DNA of 64,000 bases from Mansonella perstans (taxonomy: Eukaryota; Nematoda; Chromadorea; Rhabditida; Onchocercidae). This document shows positions 40,985 through 61,840 of the stretch, in pieces; position 1 is the stretch's first letter, and each line of letters begins with the position of its first letter. Where the stretch lies: assembly GCA_037074765.1 (NCBI GenBank), contig JBAMDO010000572.1, positions 600,501 through 664,500 of the forward strand. Direction: 5' to 3'. The notes beneath the pieces were generated by a model. It was not told the origin of the DNA and ran no database searches. It saw only the letters and a list, made by a program, of their open reading frames with translations. The translations under genes and the position numbers were made by a program.

Positions 40985-41150
40985 TTTATTTATTTATTTG
41001 TATTTATTTATTTATTTTTATTTATTTATTTATTTGCTAAATAGATATATAATGCAATAATCAGTCAAATTTTTAGCCTTATTTATTTTTATTTATTTAT
41101 TTGCTAAATACATATAAGTGATAATGCAATAATTAGCCAAGTTTTTATCC
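40985..41150. repeat. TTTA-rich low-complexity repeat with a 60-bp duplication
   Basis: TTTATTTATTTA runs, followed by a segment (ATTTGCTAAATA...ATAATGCAATAAT) present twice, near 41028 and 41098, with small differences. Confidence 0.7.
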
Positions 41151-42962
41151 GATTTCATATTTGATATGAAAGATAAAATGTAGAAGAGAAAATGAAAAAT
41201 TTGATACTGTCTAGTAAATAAATCTCAGAAATGTAAAGATAACCAATTTCAAGATATTGGTTATAGCAAGATTTAACGATAAATTAAGCTAATATAAGAG
41301 CAATATTTGATCGTATCAATAAAATGAATCAGTAAGCAACCATAACAATAACCAATACCAATTGACCATTTTATTTACTTAAAAAAAAAAAAAAAAAAAA
41401 AAATTGTAATTATAAACAAAATGAACGAAATTTGAGAATGCAAATGATTCTTTTGTCTATTTATATATATTTATTGAATTGTTAAATTTCCACTTTTTCC
41501 TAATATTAATTGTTATTTAGCAAATTTTTTACGCTATAAAAATTACTATCAAAAAATTTAATTTTGTTAAGATGATTAGATTTAGATAAATAATTTTCTG
41601 ATAACAATAAATCGATTATAACTTTTAGCGACCAAAAAAATTTAGGATAGAATTGATGAAATAAATTGAGCCTAACTAAATTATAATTCAAATTAGAAAT
41701 AATCAGATCATTAAAAATATAATAACATTTGATCTATTTGATCTAAGATTAATTATAAAATGATAAAAAAAAAATGCATCATTAAATCGAATAAATTAAT
41801 GAGACAATGATTTGGAAAGATATATGAAGGAGGATGAAAGGTTAGATAGTGAAGGATGAAAGGTTAGAGAAAGTTGAAAGGTTAGAGAGATTTATATCAC
41901 AGAGTGAAGAAGAGGTCGATGAGTGAAGTTGAGTAGTAGGGGTCATCTGGTAAGCTAATTGACTAAAGAGGTGACACGTCTTCTCTACTACTATTCCTAC
42001 TATATACCTTCTTGCCCCATTTTATTCATAACTACTCTGCAGTAACACTCATTCAACCTTCCTCAGTTTATTCAACACTACCCACCTCCTATGGACAAAA
42101 TGGATACATCCTCCTTCTATGTGTATGTGTGTGTGTATGTGCATATGTGAGTGAATAGAGGATAGTAGATAGTTCATACATTATTTTTCGTGAACAAAGA
42201 ATATGATGGACTATGGCTATCAGCCAACAGTAGTTGACATACTTCAAAGATTTGACCTCCAAAAATTTTTAAATAATCAATTATGCCTAAACAATTAAAC
42301 TTTTGTATTACTTCTATTGCTACAAGTGAAACTTATTATTCTTTTCATTCTTTCATGCATCCTTCAATTAGATTCAATCATTGTTGAAGAGAGTGACCAA
42401 TCACTATTGTTGAAGAGAGTGACCACTACCTTAAGTAAGTTCAATGTAGTACTTGAAGTACCTTGAATCGATTTCATTTTTCAAAAATTTCACACAAAAT
42501 TCGTAATTTCAACATATGAAAATAAAACAATTCAATTCTAATCATAGGTTACATCAATAACTAATCAAGATCACTTCAAAAATAATTATCACGAACAAAA
42601 CACTATCATTAGCATAATTAATTGATAGAGTTTAGATATACGAAACTTAATTCTGACGTGAATGCAATTGAATTGATATTCTAATAATGTTATGATTCCT
42701 AATTGCAAATATGATCAAAGGCTATCAAAGAATTCTAGGAAGATCAGATTGTACTCTTATCTCAGATAGAATTGATAGTTTTCAATTTTTAAATAAATTT
42801 TTTTCTTGTTCTTTTGTTTTTTCGTAAATTCAAGAAATCCGTTACGCGTATCTCATCAACTATATAACTCTGTCCACCATGTAAAAAAAAGTCTATGTGG
42901 CATACTAATTACTTTTTAATTAATTAAATTTCCATCTCTGAAATGCATAATTTTAAATGAAG

Positions 42963-43060
42963 AAAAAAGTAACGGATACGTATCCGTTACTTTTTTTATA
43001 CGTATCCGTTAAACATCCGTTACTTTTTTATACGTATCCGATACGTGTCCGTTAAACAGC
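42963..43060. repeat. Perfect 34-bp palindrome and TACGTATCCGTTA cluster
   Basis: Positions 42963-42979 (six A, then GTAACGGATAC) are exactly the reverse complement of 42980-42996. The half-motif ACGTATCCGTTA recurs at about 42999 and, with one inserted dinucleotide change, at 43032, with further CCGTTA copies between. Confidence 0.9.
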
Positions 43061-43652
43061 CCGTTCTATCTTTTTGAGTATTATATAACAAATGGACATT
43101 GACAAAAATTACGGACAAATTGCGATGATAACAATTTTTGAAAAATTTGAAATATCGCGTCAAAATACGTCAAAATACGTCAAAATTCACTGTTTAAGAC
43201 TGCAATATTATCTATGCGTAAGTTTATCAGAAAAAAAGCGAAAAACAGTTGAAATACAAAAAATAATCAAAGTTCTTTACACATTCACAAGCATTTTTAA
43301 CAAACAGATGTGAAAGAGAATTGCATAACGAGAATTTTAAAGTGACATCGGCCACCACTAATTAATTTAACTGGAAAATAGCGGGGATCGATTTCTATCA
43401 TATTATTCTTCAATCGAGATTTTTTCTATTAGTGATTTTTCCTTTTTCGCACGTATTTTCGAAATTTTGTTAGAAAATTTCAATGCTATGTTACTGTTGT
43501 CTTTGTACTGCTAGTAAGAGAGATGCATTCTTAATTACAGTGGTTTAATTTCAATTTCATTTTACACGTCAATCCAATAGTTTGATACTATTTGCATTTA
43601 ATTTATGCTATATTTTTAGTTTATTTAGCTTTTCTAAAATATTTCTGAATCA

Positions 43653-45072
43653 GGAGCAATGTTGGCTCTTGCTCATCTTGTAAGTAAGGCCATTACGATG
43701 AAACCATGTTTGGTACGTCAAATCACCACTACCTCTGTTCGGAGTGGTGTATTTTTTGAGGACGAGGAAGATAAACGTAAAAATTTATGCATTTTTATAT
43801 AAAAGCAAACTATTATTTGTATAATATTCTACTTTTTATTTTTGCCAGCACTACTAATTGTTGAAGCTTGTATTTGTAAGCAGGAAGTTTGCAGTTAAAT
43901 TTGCCATGCCTTAAGAAGCTAATTCTAAAAATATGAGACATACTAGAATTTTTAAGAAAGCATTAAAGTAAAATATTTTTTTTTCAGGTCTAGATCAGCA
44001 TTACCTGGATGTCCTCAACGATCCAAACACTGATGGTTTCATGTTGCGAGGAGGTAAGCTAACAGGATAGGATATTTTCAGAATGTTGTTCAAATTAATT
44101 AGTGCTACCTTGGCAACTTTTTTTTGTTATTTTATAGCAATGCAAGATTTACACGAATTGGATATGATTCCTGATCCCGATGTGTGTAGTGCGGTGTTAC
44201 GTGCTTGTCGGCGTGTGAATGATTTTGCACTCGCTATACGTTTTATCGAATCTTTAAAACAAAAATGTGTTCTCAGACGGTGGACTCACAGATGGCTGCT
44301 GGATAAGGTAAATGATCTCTAGTATGATCTGCGAGAGAACACCTGAAAATATTAAAAGCTTTTTCGCTTCCTTACTAAAACTATGTTTCTCAAGCACAAT
44401 AAGAAAGAAGTACTTCGACCTTTTCGTGTAGTCGCAATTGCATAAATCCCTCATTCCACAACATAATCTTCATTTGAAAATGGGACTCTTTCTTACACAG
44501 GAACCTTTATTCTTTACCTTTTCAATGTTTATTTTATTCTCACTATATTTTGTCTTCGGTCTATTCTTCCAGTATTATTAAAGTGAATTTTTTGGCTAAC
44601 TATCAAACATTTCTCAGATCAAACCTACCATGGACGAATTAGGCATTCCAACATTGGAAGAAATGAATTACGACAAGCCTGAATTGTTCGTGCCTATGTC
44701 TGATTGGTGGTGGGAACGAAAGTGGTATGTTAATTATTATTTGCAATAAAATTATTTAAATGTGGGTCTTGACTAGATAATGATGATGGATAGTGATACA
44801 GTGATCATATAAGTAATTCTTTCTGGAAGTTCAGTTGATGACTTAAATATTTTTTATAACACATGATAAGTAAGAATTTCCTTCGTTTTGTTACATATCC
44901 TAAACCATTTAAGTGCGCGTCTTCAGAGCAATCTTTTTGGCATAATCACGCTATGCAAGACAAAATATAATATATCGAGAAGAGCAATTCTTTGCTCTTT
45001 ACACAATTACAATCAAGCTTATTTTATAGGTACAAAGAATATGGATTCGATAAACATGGGTACGAGTATTAG
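43653..45072 (+). CDS. cox-5A: Cytochrome c oxidase subunit 5A (Va)
   Basis: Nuclear-encoded subunit of respiratory complex IV on the matrix side of the inner membrane. Five exons join in frame: 43653-43776 (ATG 43659), 43988-44053, 44138-44307, 44618-44724 and 45030-45072, giving 167 residues. The N-terminus (MLALAHLVSKAITMKPCLVRQ) is a typical mitochondrial presequence. The mature part carries the family blocks DQHYLDVLNDPNTDGFMLRG, LDMIPDPDVCSAVLRACRRVNDFA and IKPTMDELGIPTLEEMN. After the usual end point comes a nematode-type extension rich in aromatics (SDWWWERKWYKEYGFDKHG). An acceptor TGAATCAG ends at 43652, six bases before the ATG. It is divergent from the UNC-71 gene. Confidence 0.95.
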
Positions 45073-48000
45073 AGATTTTTATTGCGTTCAACTAACTTAG
45101 CTATTTTTAGCTTTTCATAAATTTGAATATTTAGTGAAATAACTAATTTGCTTAGTTATTGTCCTGTGAAGAAGTATTTGTGAACCTTTACATCTCTGTA
45201 AGTGTTCATATTATGATATACACCTCATTCTAATTGTAATTTCCCTTTTTTCATTCGAATGCTTCTTTTTTTTGTGCTTGTATTTATCTGCAGTTGGTTG
45301 TATTAACTGTGAAATTTCAGAGATCATGCAATTAAACATAAATAGATTGTTTATACTCGTATTCTTAATCATGCAGTTTACCTATATTTGCGAAACATAA
45401 CAGGTTTTGTAAGAAAAATGACTTCTTTCCGAAATTTTATCCTTGCATTGTTTTAGGAAATGTATCATCAGTCAGATCTATAATGAGCAGTATTAGAATA
45501 TAACATAAAAAATTGAAAACTGCGCTTACACAGTTTTTTTAAAGGTAATCGCATAAATTTGTTATATGCATTTCGTTCCTAATTGGTTACAGAAGCAATC
45601 GGTCGATGTATCACTTTCCGAACTAATTCATGGGAAGGAGTTGAACAGTCATTTCAACGACCTTACATAAGGAGTACAGCTGCTGTGATTCATTTAGTCC
45701 AGAATGCAAAATTTGTATCTTGAAGGACGAAGTATTGACAATGCCAATTTAGCGAATGGTTCACAGGATAGATAAATGCTTCGTGGATAGGCTCCAATTG
45801 TCAACGGTCATTGATTGAAAAAAGAGGAAAGAGACGTCGATCGCAGATTTCTCAATTTGTTTCTTATAAATTTTAGTTAGCACTATTCTGTGTGTTAATT
45901 TTTAGCTTTGCTTCTTTGTTGCTTCAACGATAATATCAATGATGAACTGTTTTTTGAGCATAAAAGCTACAACATATGTTGAAAAGAATAGAATAGCTAC
46001 CACCATATGATAAATTATGAGAATGCCATTTTAGTGATATTTCACTCCTATTTCACTATTTCATAGCAATTTTTTAGTGTTCTATTTCATTTGAATTTCT
46101 CTTATTTTTAGAATTCATGTCTTATGAAATTTTGAACTTTCTCACTGCATAGTTCCAAATTTGACTTTTTTTGTTCAAATCTGAATGAGAGGAGAAAAAG
46201 GAAAAGAGATAAAAAAACGAAGGTTACGATAAATATTTGTGACTGTTAAGTATATTCGAAAGCGTTTAAATTCGTTTTGTTAACAGTCTTAAGATGAATA
46301 TGAGTTCACATAAATTAAAAAAGTGGTAACTGGAAGAAATTTTAAAATTGAATGAAATCTTTACTGAAAAATTCTCTAAATACATTATTCGTTTCTAAAA
46401 TTATCGAAATCATTGAAATTTTTCAATCATTGATGTTTTTAGCAAAATTAAATTTCAGAGATAGATAAAGAGCCACAAACAGTAAAATTTAGAGTAATTC
46501 AATCTTGAAATATCGCGTTATTTGAATTCTAAAATATCGCATCTTGAAACAAAATAATTATATTACGTATATTTGGAGAACTGAAGCAAGGATTTTACAT
46601 CATAGAATGAATTTACGAATGCAAACATGTCTGTACTATGTAACACCACATGTCTTAATGTTTATTGCTCAAATAATTTGTCTCTAATATTAAATAGAAT
46701 GCATTTATGATGAAAATCTGCGAAACACTTCTATTCTATTATTTTCATCAAATGATCTGCTTGGTCAAACGTTACTCTATCTTTTGCCAAGATAATTTAT
46801 CATTGCAACATTAGTGATGGAATCTAAAAAAAGAAAACATGATAAATCTTCTTAATCACAGCAAGCAATTATTAACATTTTAAGCATTCTTTATTATTGT
46901 TAATGAATCATAAACGAAAGAAGAAAAGTGGATGGAATGAAAAAATTAAAAAAAAAGTGCAATGCAGTTTGAAAGGAGATATAAATATTATCTGTAACAA
47001 TTTAATTTGAAAGCGGACATAAACATTATCTGTAACAATTTAACCTATCTAATCAAATACAGCAACAATAACATCAAGGACAATTAAGATTGTTATTGTT
47101 TGTAGTTTTAACCAAAAATTGTAAAATCATCCTTTATGACTCATTCATTTTTCACTTTTAGCATAAAAGCTTTCTTCTGAATTGAAGGATGTGAAGATTA
47201 ATTCATTCTTTTCATTCCTTCTTCAATTTCAAAATGTTTTGTCAAAATTGATCGCTTTTGTGTCACAACGAACATCTTGAAGTTGATTGTTTTTGGATGC
47301 TCAAAAATAATCTGATCACTCAATGCTCTTTTTCATCTTTCGTAACTATTGATCATTCATTGAAAATTTATTACTGCACTGAAATAGTAAATATTTTTAG
47401 TCCTTAAAATTTTTTAGTTAAGATCACTGCACTTTTAACAATAGAAATTTGCTAATCCTTTAATATTGTCCAGAAAAATAGTTGAATAAAGACAATTTTC
47501 TAAGCATATAAGAACAATTTTGGTTAATTGTATCATATATATTATTTTCTTTGCAACTTTTTCCTAAGAAAGAAAAAAAATTCAATGACCAACACAATGC
47601 TTGCTGCGTGGTTTTTCTGTTTTTTAATTTGAAATAGTTCAAATTTAAAATTTAATTTGTCACTGATATTTGACAATCTTTGCAACGGACGCAACAGGAA
47701 CATGTCGGAGACAAAGCCATTGTATTAGCTTATCATCAAACCTGTTTATTTCATTCAATTGATTATCATTAAATTTGGACTTCTTTCCTTAGTTTATTTG
47801 AAAAGATATTAATTTAAAATAAAATAAAATTCACAAGAAAATCAGATGAACAAGGTGTCAGTTCAATCATTGTTTTCTTCTTAGCTTAACAAGATGTTCT
47901 CAAGAAATAGACATTCTAATTTTCTTTTTCCGGCAATATAAATACTACTACTACCACTGGCTCGCTGTTACCAAGTGCAATGAGTATTACCAAGAGGATT

Positions 48001-50933
48001 ATGCACTAAATTATTCTCTACGTTACTTTATCAGTCTGTTGCTATCAATCAAATTGTGATGGAAGAACTGATTCATTTACTTGAAGATGTCTAAAATTTA
48101 ATCCAATCTTCAACAATGCCACTTTTATGGCTAATTCTCGAATGAGTTATTTACTATGGTTTGATTTATAATTGTAATTTTAATGAAATCAAGTTCATAG
48201 AAAACAGTCTAAATTGGCTAGAAGCAATGATTTATCCGCTCCGTCACTATTCAGCATTATGCATATTTTTCATACTATTTACAGCTATCCTGTTTTGAAG
48301 AAAGGATATAAAAAAAAAAAAAAAAAAAAAAATTGCTGTTGCATCTCCAACTATCAAAAATCCATCATTTCGGATCAGTCGGCACACAACGACACACCAA
48401 CAGGAAATTTGCGAGGGAAAAGAATTTTTGTTCCCAAATCCTACCTTTCTTTTATTATTGATCTTATGTTGACCTAAGTCCATTCTAGCAACATTTGTGA
48501 TAGCTCATATTAATACATTTGGGTATTAACAAACACATTACTAAAATTGCCATTTCATTGTCAATTGTAGCTCTAAATCGAAAACTCAATTCTTTGGATT
48601 TCTCTCAAAATTGTGAATTAGTCATTCATGCTATAGTCATTCAAAGAGTAACTACTCGAGAGAAGAAGGATTATCCTTGCAAATCATTTTTACGATCATC
48701 AAAAGCTCTGAGTGGGAAATTTTGTGGGAATTATTTTTCAATTTCTGCCTTGCTGTAATTTGTTCATATTCTCTTATTCATTTAATACATACATAATCTT
48801 TCTTTCACAAGAAAAAGAAAAAACCATTAATAGAAATATGCAAATTAATTCTAGCAAGAATTAATTGATGATCGGAACTTATCTGAGATATTAAAATTTA
48901 CTGGTCATTTGAAAGATTTTAAATACGATGAAATATTTGAATGAAATGGTTCCCGTTTATGAGTAATAATAAAATTCCCTTGTATATGTGGAAAAAACCG
49001 CAAATGTCTAATCCAATCCTTTTTTAATAATGCTTTCTAAGAGTCCATTTAATTAGTTATAAATCTATACCTGTTAGTCAACATATTTCCTATTCGATTT
49101 CACCGTTAACATGCGAAACTTTTGCAATTTAATTTTGCTTTTTCTACAAACTTACCTGAAGTTGAAATATGTGACACAAATAACGTAAAATGAAATTTCA
49201 TCTTTTTTTATATTTTCATACTTTGCGTGTGTGATACTTGACAAAAGCATGACAAAAGTAGATCAGTTAGGATCAATAACAATTTTCGCGCTTGTCCTGA
49301 TAGTTTTTAAATGGTCATTCATTAGTTTGCATGGATAGTTTTCGAAAATACTAGCCACTTTACTATTTTCATCTATCCATTGCTAATTCTTTTATTACCA
49401 TAAAATAATTGCTTAAAAAACAGTTCAGACAATTCTGGACTGCGCAATAATCTAACATGCGGAGCATAATTATTGAACGGAATCAGACATTTTAATTAAT
49501 TAGATTTGTTTGCTAGCAATTATATTTACTCATTTATGCTTTTTGATCACAATCATGATTTTAACCATTTTAAAATCTGTTTTTTCTTGCGTTTTCACTT
49601 GCCAATTTTCCAAACATTTATTATACTGATTTATCGCAATTTAAATCATTGTCATTAATCTATTCCATAAAGCCATGGAAAAGAGTAGCAGTGATAGTGA
49701 AATAATTGTCGGCAGTAATAAAAATTATTCCATTCTTTTTCTCACTGATCAAAATAAAACTAAAGTAAACTTTTCATATGTTTACATTGGTGCATCTTTC
49801 ACTTCCTTAGATGTCTGCTGGCAGCCACTCTGGAAGTGATGCTGTTACTTCTATACAGGACGCGAATTTATGTGATTCAAAATTATTTTTTTCTGCAAAA
49901 CTTAACTAGATTTCTAGACCTTTTCTAGTGTAACAAATTTATATGATTTCTACGTAGATACACGTTTACATATGTTTACATAAAGTTTAGTTGAAACAAC
50001 ATAACTGAAAGCGATTTCGCATGTTGGAATCTTGAACAAACTTTGCGGATAGATTGTGATGAATTAATATTGTATCACTTGTCATAAAAATCAAGCGTGA
50101 CATTTGACCTTACGTCACTGTTTATGAAATCATCAGATGCTATTTTGTTTATATAATGAAATTCAACTGTTCCCTTATTTTTATATTATACAGCCAATTA
50201 AACATTCAGATTTAACGAATCAAATGATCAGATCTTTTTTTGATCATCATTTGAATTGGCCGTATCAATCAAACACTACGCCGGATATTCATCCGTAAAA
50301 CGCTTATCTATATTAAGTAACGTTCTTAGTTATACACATTGACAAATCAATATTTATTTTCTTATAGTTTCAGGATGCGCAAAGTAATAATGGCTTCATC
50401 ATCATCTCTTACTTTTATACTTCGTTTTAAATTTTAATTAAAATTTTCTCATACAATTTTTTAAATTTATCTCTAATATTTGGCATAATTTTTGCTTTAA
50501 TTAAATACAGAAAATATTACTTTATCACTTAATTAGCTCAAAGCCAAGGCATTTGTAAACTATATTGAAGTATATTTCATGAAATTTAAGAGGACAAGAT
50601 CAAGCATGTTGATAAGCCACTGTCATTTAATTTTGAATTTGAATCCTTTTTACTATTCGATTTTTCACTTCCACTGAAAAGGCATTCATTGGTGAAAAGT
50701 TTAATGATAGCCCTTTTCATTTCTTTAATATTTCAAAGTTGGATAAAATTGGATTTTTTTGTTGCAGTCCTTTAATTCATTACATATTTAATCTGCAAGA
50801 GATACTCTTACTTATGACAAATAATCATCCAGAATATCAACCGTTTAATATTTCACCTATTTACAAAGAAGTTTGCATTGTGTGTTAAATTAAACGTTGC
50901 ACCATAGTGAAATCATTTCTTAACTTATTGCAG
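45073..50933. other. Long intergenic region upstream of the myosin I gene
   Basis: Nearly 6 kb without a supportable gene. At 45594-45725 an acceptor-like TTACAG is followed by a frame open for 43 codons (EAIGRCITFRTNSWEGVEQS...), possibly an orphan exon. A 39-base segment containing ATTATCTGTAACAATTTAA is duplicated at about 46968-47045, and an A run lies at 48311-48331. The open frames around 48.2-48.8 kb look fortuitous. The stretch probably contains regulatory DNA for the myosin gene. Confidence 0.45.
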
Positions 50934-58452
<7,519 letters not shown>

Positions 58453-61237
58453 TTACTTTATTGCCAATTCCTCCAAACTTATCATTATCACTCTTGCTTT
58501 AAAAAATGAATTAATCTCATGTCAGATTCCTTTCTTTTTTCCTTTGCATGCTCACAACTTTTAATTTAATGCTTTGTAGTTTATATGTATTTTTCTAAAT
58601 TAATTTCTAATTCTTACAAATCATATCTGATTAATGATATCTATATTTGTTCCTATTCACTTTCTGTTAGATTGAATCGAATAACAAAATCGATCATTTC
58701 TGATATTTCTGCATCATAAATTATGATTATTTCCTTTCAAGTTAATCTTTTTTGCATTATTTCATCCAAAGAAATAAAATAATTTTCACAATCATTTTGC
58801 ACGAATGAAGATTTTTCGTTAGTTTTTATAAGTGGAAAATGTGTTGAATAACTTTGTCTCGTAGGTAATATTGGATAACGAAGTATTTAATTAATTAATA
58901 ATTCGTTTGCTTTTTCGTTCATCTTAATGTGTTTGGTACGAAAGAATTCTGTTTACAGTGCATTTTTCAAATATGTTAATCTTGAAAAGTATTTCTCTAT
59001 TGCATAATCTTCTTCTCTAAGCGCTCAATTCAATATTATAATTTTCAGGAATGATTTTATTTTCCAAGGCATCCCTCTAAAATTTCGCCAATTCTTGCGT
59101 GAATTAATCATAAATTACATTTTATGTTTTATACATTTGAATGTTGTATATTTTCTTTGGAAATGATTAAATAGTGCAACGCATTCATTGCCATATGACT
59201 GAAATGTAAAATTAGAAATGAGAAATTGTAGTTAGACCTGTTTGCAATACATTACAATTTGTGGTGTGTATTATATGTTGGATAGTGGAAGATGAAAATG
59301 ACGATAGGCTAATGGTAATGTATCAGAATTTGATTTCAAAAATGGGATTCCTTTCATACTTAGTTTTACTTCCTATCATCAAACTCTAATCTTATAGATT
59401 ATTTTAGTCCTACATCAATAAATCTATCATCATATCACACTATCGGTAAACTCGGTGGATTTCCTTCAGCTTCTGTTGAACTTTTTGTTGTCATTTGTTG
59501 ATAGGAGTGAAAGACTGGATTTGACTAATTTAATTAGGCTCTAATCTAATTTAATTATACTTCGAAAGACGACAATTTAAACACGTTCAGGTTAAGTTAA
59601 AAATCAGGAAATAAAATTTAATAATTAATGTTTCTCAATTGGCAATGATTAGTATATAACCATCGTTTTGAGCGCTCTTTAAAATTTCGGTCGAATGTTC
59701 ATTTTACATTTTTCTTTTTCTGCTCTTCCTCCTACTGACACAGATAGATGATGTATTTATGGAAATATATGTTTACATTTTTGTTAGGAGACATTTGTGT
59801 GACATTACATCAAGGCGAAAATGCACGGATCAACTCTTTGCGCAATTGCCATGCAAAGAAGAGAAGGCGAAAGAGTTGCCATACCATTAGCACAGCCACC
59901 ATCGTCACCCATCCGTTTATCATCACTGTATCATTTTTGCCAGAACCGGTTTCACTCTTGTTTTGTCCGTGTACGGCTGAAAATTTCATTCAACTTCTTT
60001 CATTTTACATTACCATCCATCTCTCTCGTTCTTTCTATTTTATCGCAGTTTTAATAGAAATCTTCACCGCTTTACATCAATCTTCATTTTCACAACAAAG
60101 TTAAAGAAAATCAGTAATACCTTTGTAGAAAAGTTTTTCATTTTTTTGTTTTAATATTGTTTAAAAACATTTGGAAAAAATATTAATTTTGAATTGCTTT
60201 ATACTGCAATAATTTCTCTCTTTTCTTCCTTTCCACTCGCCATCCTTGGACATCTTATTTTGCAAAATGTTGTCATTTGTCCTCTTTGTCCCATTTTTTT
60301 ACGATATGACACATTTGTCAACTTAACTGATTTGCTACTACTATCACTCCAATAATTATGAGGAATTTCTGTTTAGTTTCGAAGAAAAACACCTGAAATT
60401 TTCCTCATTTTATGATGTACATCCAAAATATTTTTCTATTATCAGTATTGCTTATATACTCATTTGTGACAACTATTAAACTAATCATATCAGTCAATTA
60501 TCATTCTAATATAAAATTGGATTACATATACATTTTCCTAGTATATTCTTATCAGAGACGGTAAATATTTAAGGATTTTCAGCAGTAATTTACTCAGATA
60601 TTTTTCTTTTTTAACATTTTTCAGCTTTCGCAACAAATAACAACATCAAAAAATTATAAAATATGCTACTACAATTATATAGTTTATACTTCAAATAAGT
60701 CAAATGAGCCTTAATACGTGATAGGTAATGAGAAGAAAAATGAAAAAAAAAAAGTAATATTAGTACTTTAAAATTAATATTGATGGAAAAGATAAAAGTA
60801 ATGTTAAATAATTTGAAAAAAAATTTTTTAAAATATGAAAAAGAGTAAAGGTAAAAAGTATTTTTCAAAAAAGGAACCCATCTGATAATCTATCGAACTG
60901 GTTGAAGGACAAAAGTGTACAAAATTGTTGATCAATTTTACTTTACTGTTTATTAATTCAAAGTTTTTTCCTCTCTTTTTCTTTACTGTTTTTTTTTTCT
61001 AAATCAATATTCAATCGTCATTTGCAGCATCTATTTGCTCATTAATCCTACCCTTACCACTACTACCTATTCCTTCTCTATCTTATTTTTCTCTACTTCA
61101 CCTACTCTATCTTATCACATTAATTCATTACCTACCCAATCTGTTAGCATTTATGACATTTTCGCCCATCTTCTCATTTATATTGCTCTGCAACATTCAT
61201 CGTTTTCGTCGTCGTCATTGTCGTTGATATGAGATAC

Positions 61238-61355
61238 TGATTGTCAGTTCGATTGTCCTCAATTATTTACCTGAATTCCCTTAACCTTTACCCTTTACTG
61301 ATTGTCAGTTCAATCGTCCTGAATTACTTACCTGAATTCCCTTAACTTTACTACC
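61238..61355. repeat. Tandem duplication, unit about 65 bp, two copies
   Basis: ACTGATTGTCAGTTC followed by GATTGTCCTCAATTATTTACC and CTGAATTCCCTTAACCTTTA is repeated immediately downstream with a few substitutions. Confidence 0.85.
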
Positions 61356-61532
61356 CTTTATGTATCTATAATTCACTTGATTTGCTCTACTTATGAAGAA
61401 CAATTAAACAAAATAAATTAGCTGAAAATATATCTCACTGATACGCCATAGGTTACATATATCTCCTCTACACTAAAGATGAATAATTTTTGTTTTCCAC
61501 ACTTGAAGTACTGCGTAAATTTACGTAAATAA

Positions 61533-61840
61533 CTTATACTGCAGAAGTGTAAGTGATTTATTTAAACAGTAACAATGATTAGCAATACTTATTGTTTCGT
61601 GCGAAACTACAACAACCTATAAACAGTTTAAACTTTAGATAGGTTTATTTTAAGTATAAATTTTGACCTCTCTAATCAGTTTAAAGTCTAGTTAGGTAAA
61701 TAAATCACTTACACTTCACTTCTGCAGTATAAGAATTATGATATTCATCAAAAAATTTTTAAGTATAAGTTTTGACCTCTCTAATCAGTTTAAAGTCTAG
61801 ATAGGTTTATTTAAGTATAAATTTTGACCTCTCTAATCCA
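61533..61840. mobile_element. Possible MITE-like element with inverted arms and internal repeats
   Basis: CTTATACTGCAGAAGTG then TAAGTGATTTATTT at 61533-61564 returns as its reverse complement at 61698-61733, where four extra bases split the match, giving about 31 paired bases over 200 bp. The interior segment containing TTTTGACCTCTCTAATC is repeated three times (about 61660, 61768 and 61817), partly outside the arms. No coding capacity is seen. Terminal-repeat-like arms suggest a non-autonomous DNA transposon, but no target-site duplication was verified. Confidence 0.45.

Larger units (their letters stand above)
39636..43652. other. Divergent intergenic region of the UNC-71 and COX5A genes
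   Basis: About 4 kb upstream of both genes. It holds TTTA-rich low-complexity repeats (40985-41105), an A run at 41382-41403, purine-rich short repeats of GATGAAAGGTTAGA (41830-41890), a less AT-rich pyrimidine-rich block (about 41930-42110), a 30-base duplication (GTTGAAGAGAGTGACC, 42380-42426) and a cluster of TACGTATCCGTTA motifs with a long palindrome (42963-43060). No exon is supportable. Confidence 0.5.

Noticed and set aside
48214..48758. Cluster of open frames on both strands around an A run
   Set aside because: Low-complexity content, no splice structure and no recognisable protein features.
59748..60104. 118-codon open frame (+)
   Set aside because: It has no start context, splice partner, domain or conserved motif, and overlaps another open frame of similar length; likely chance.
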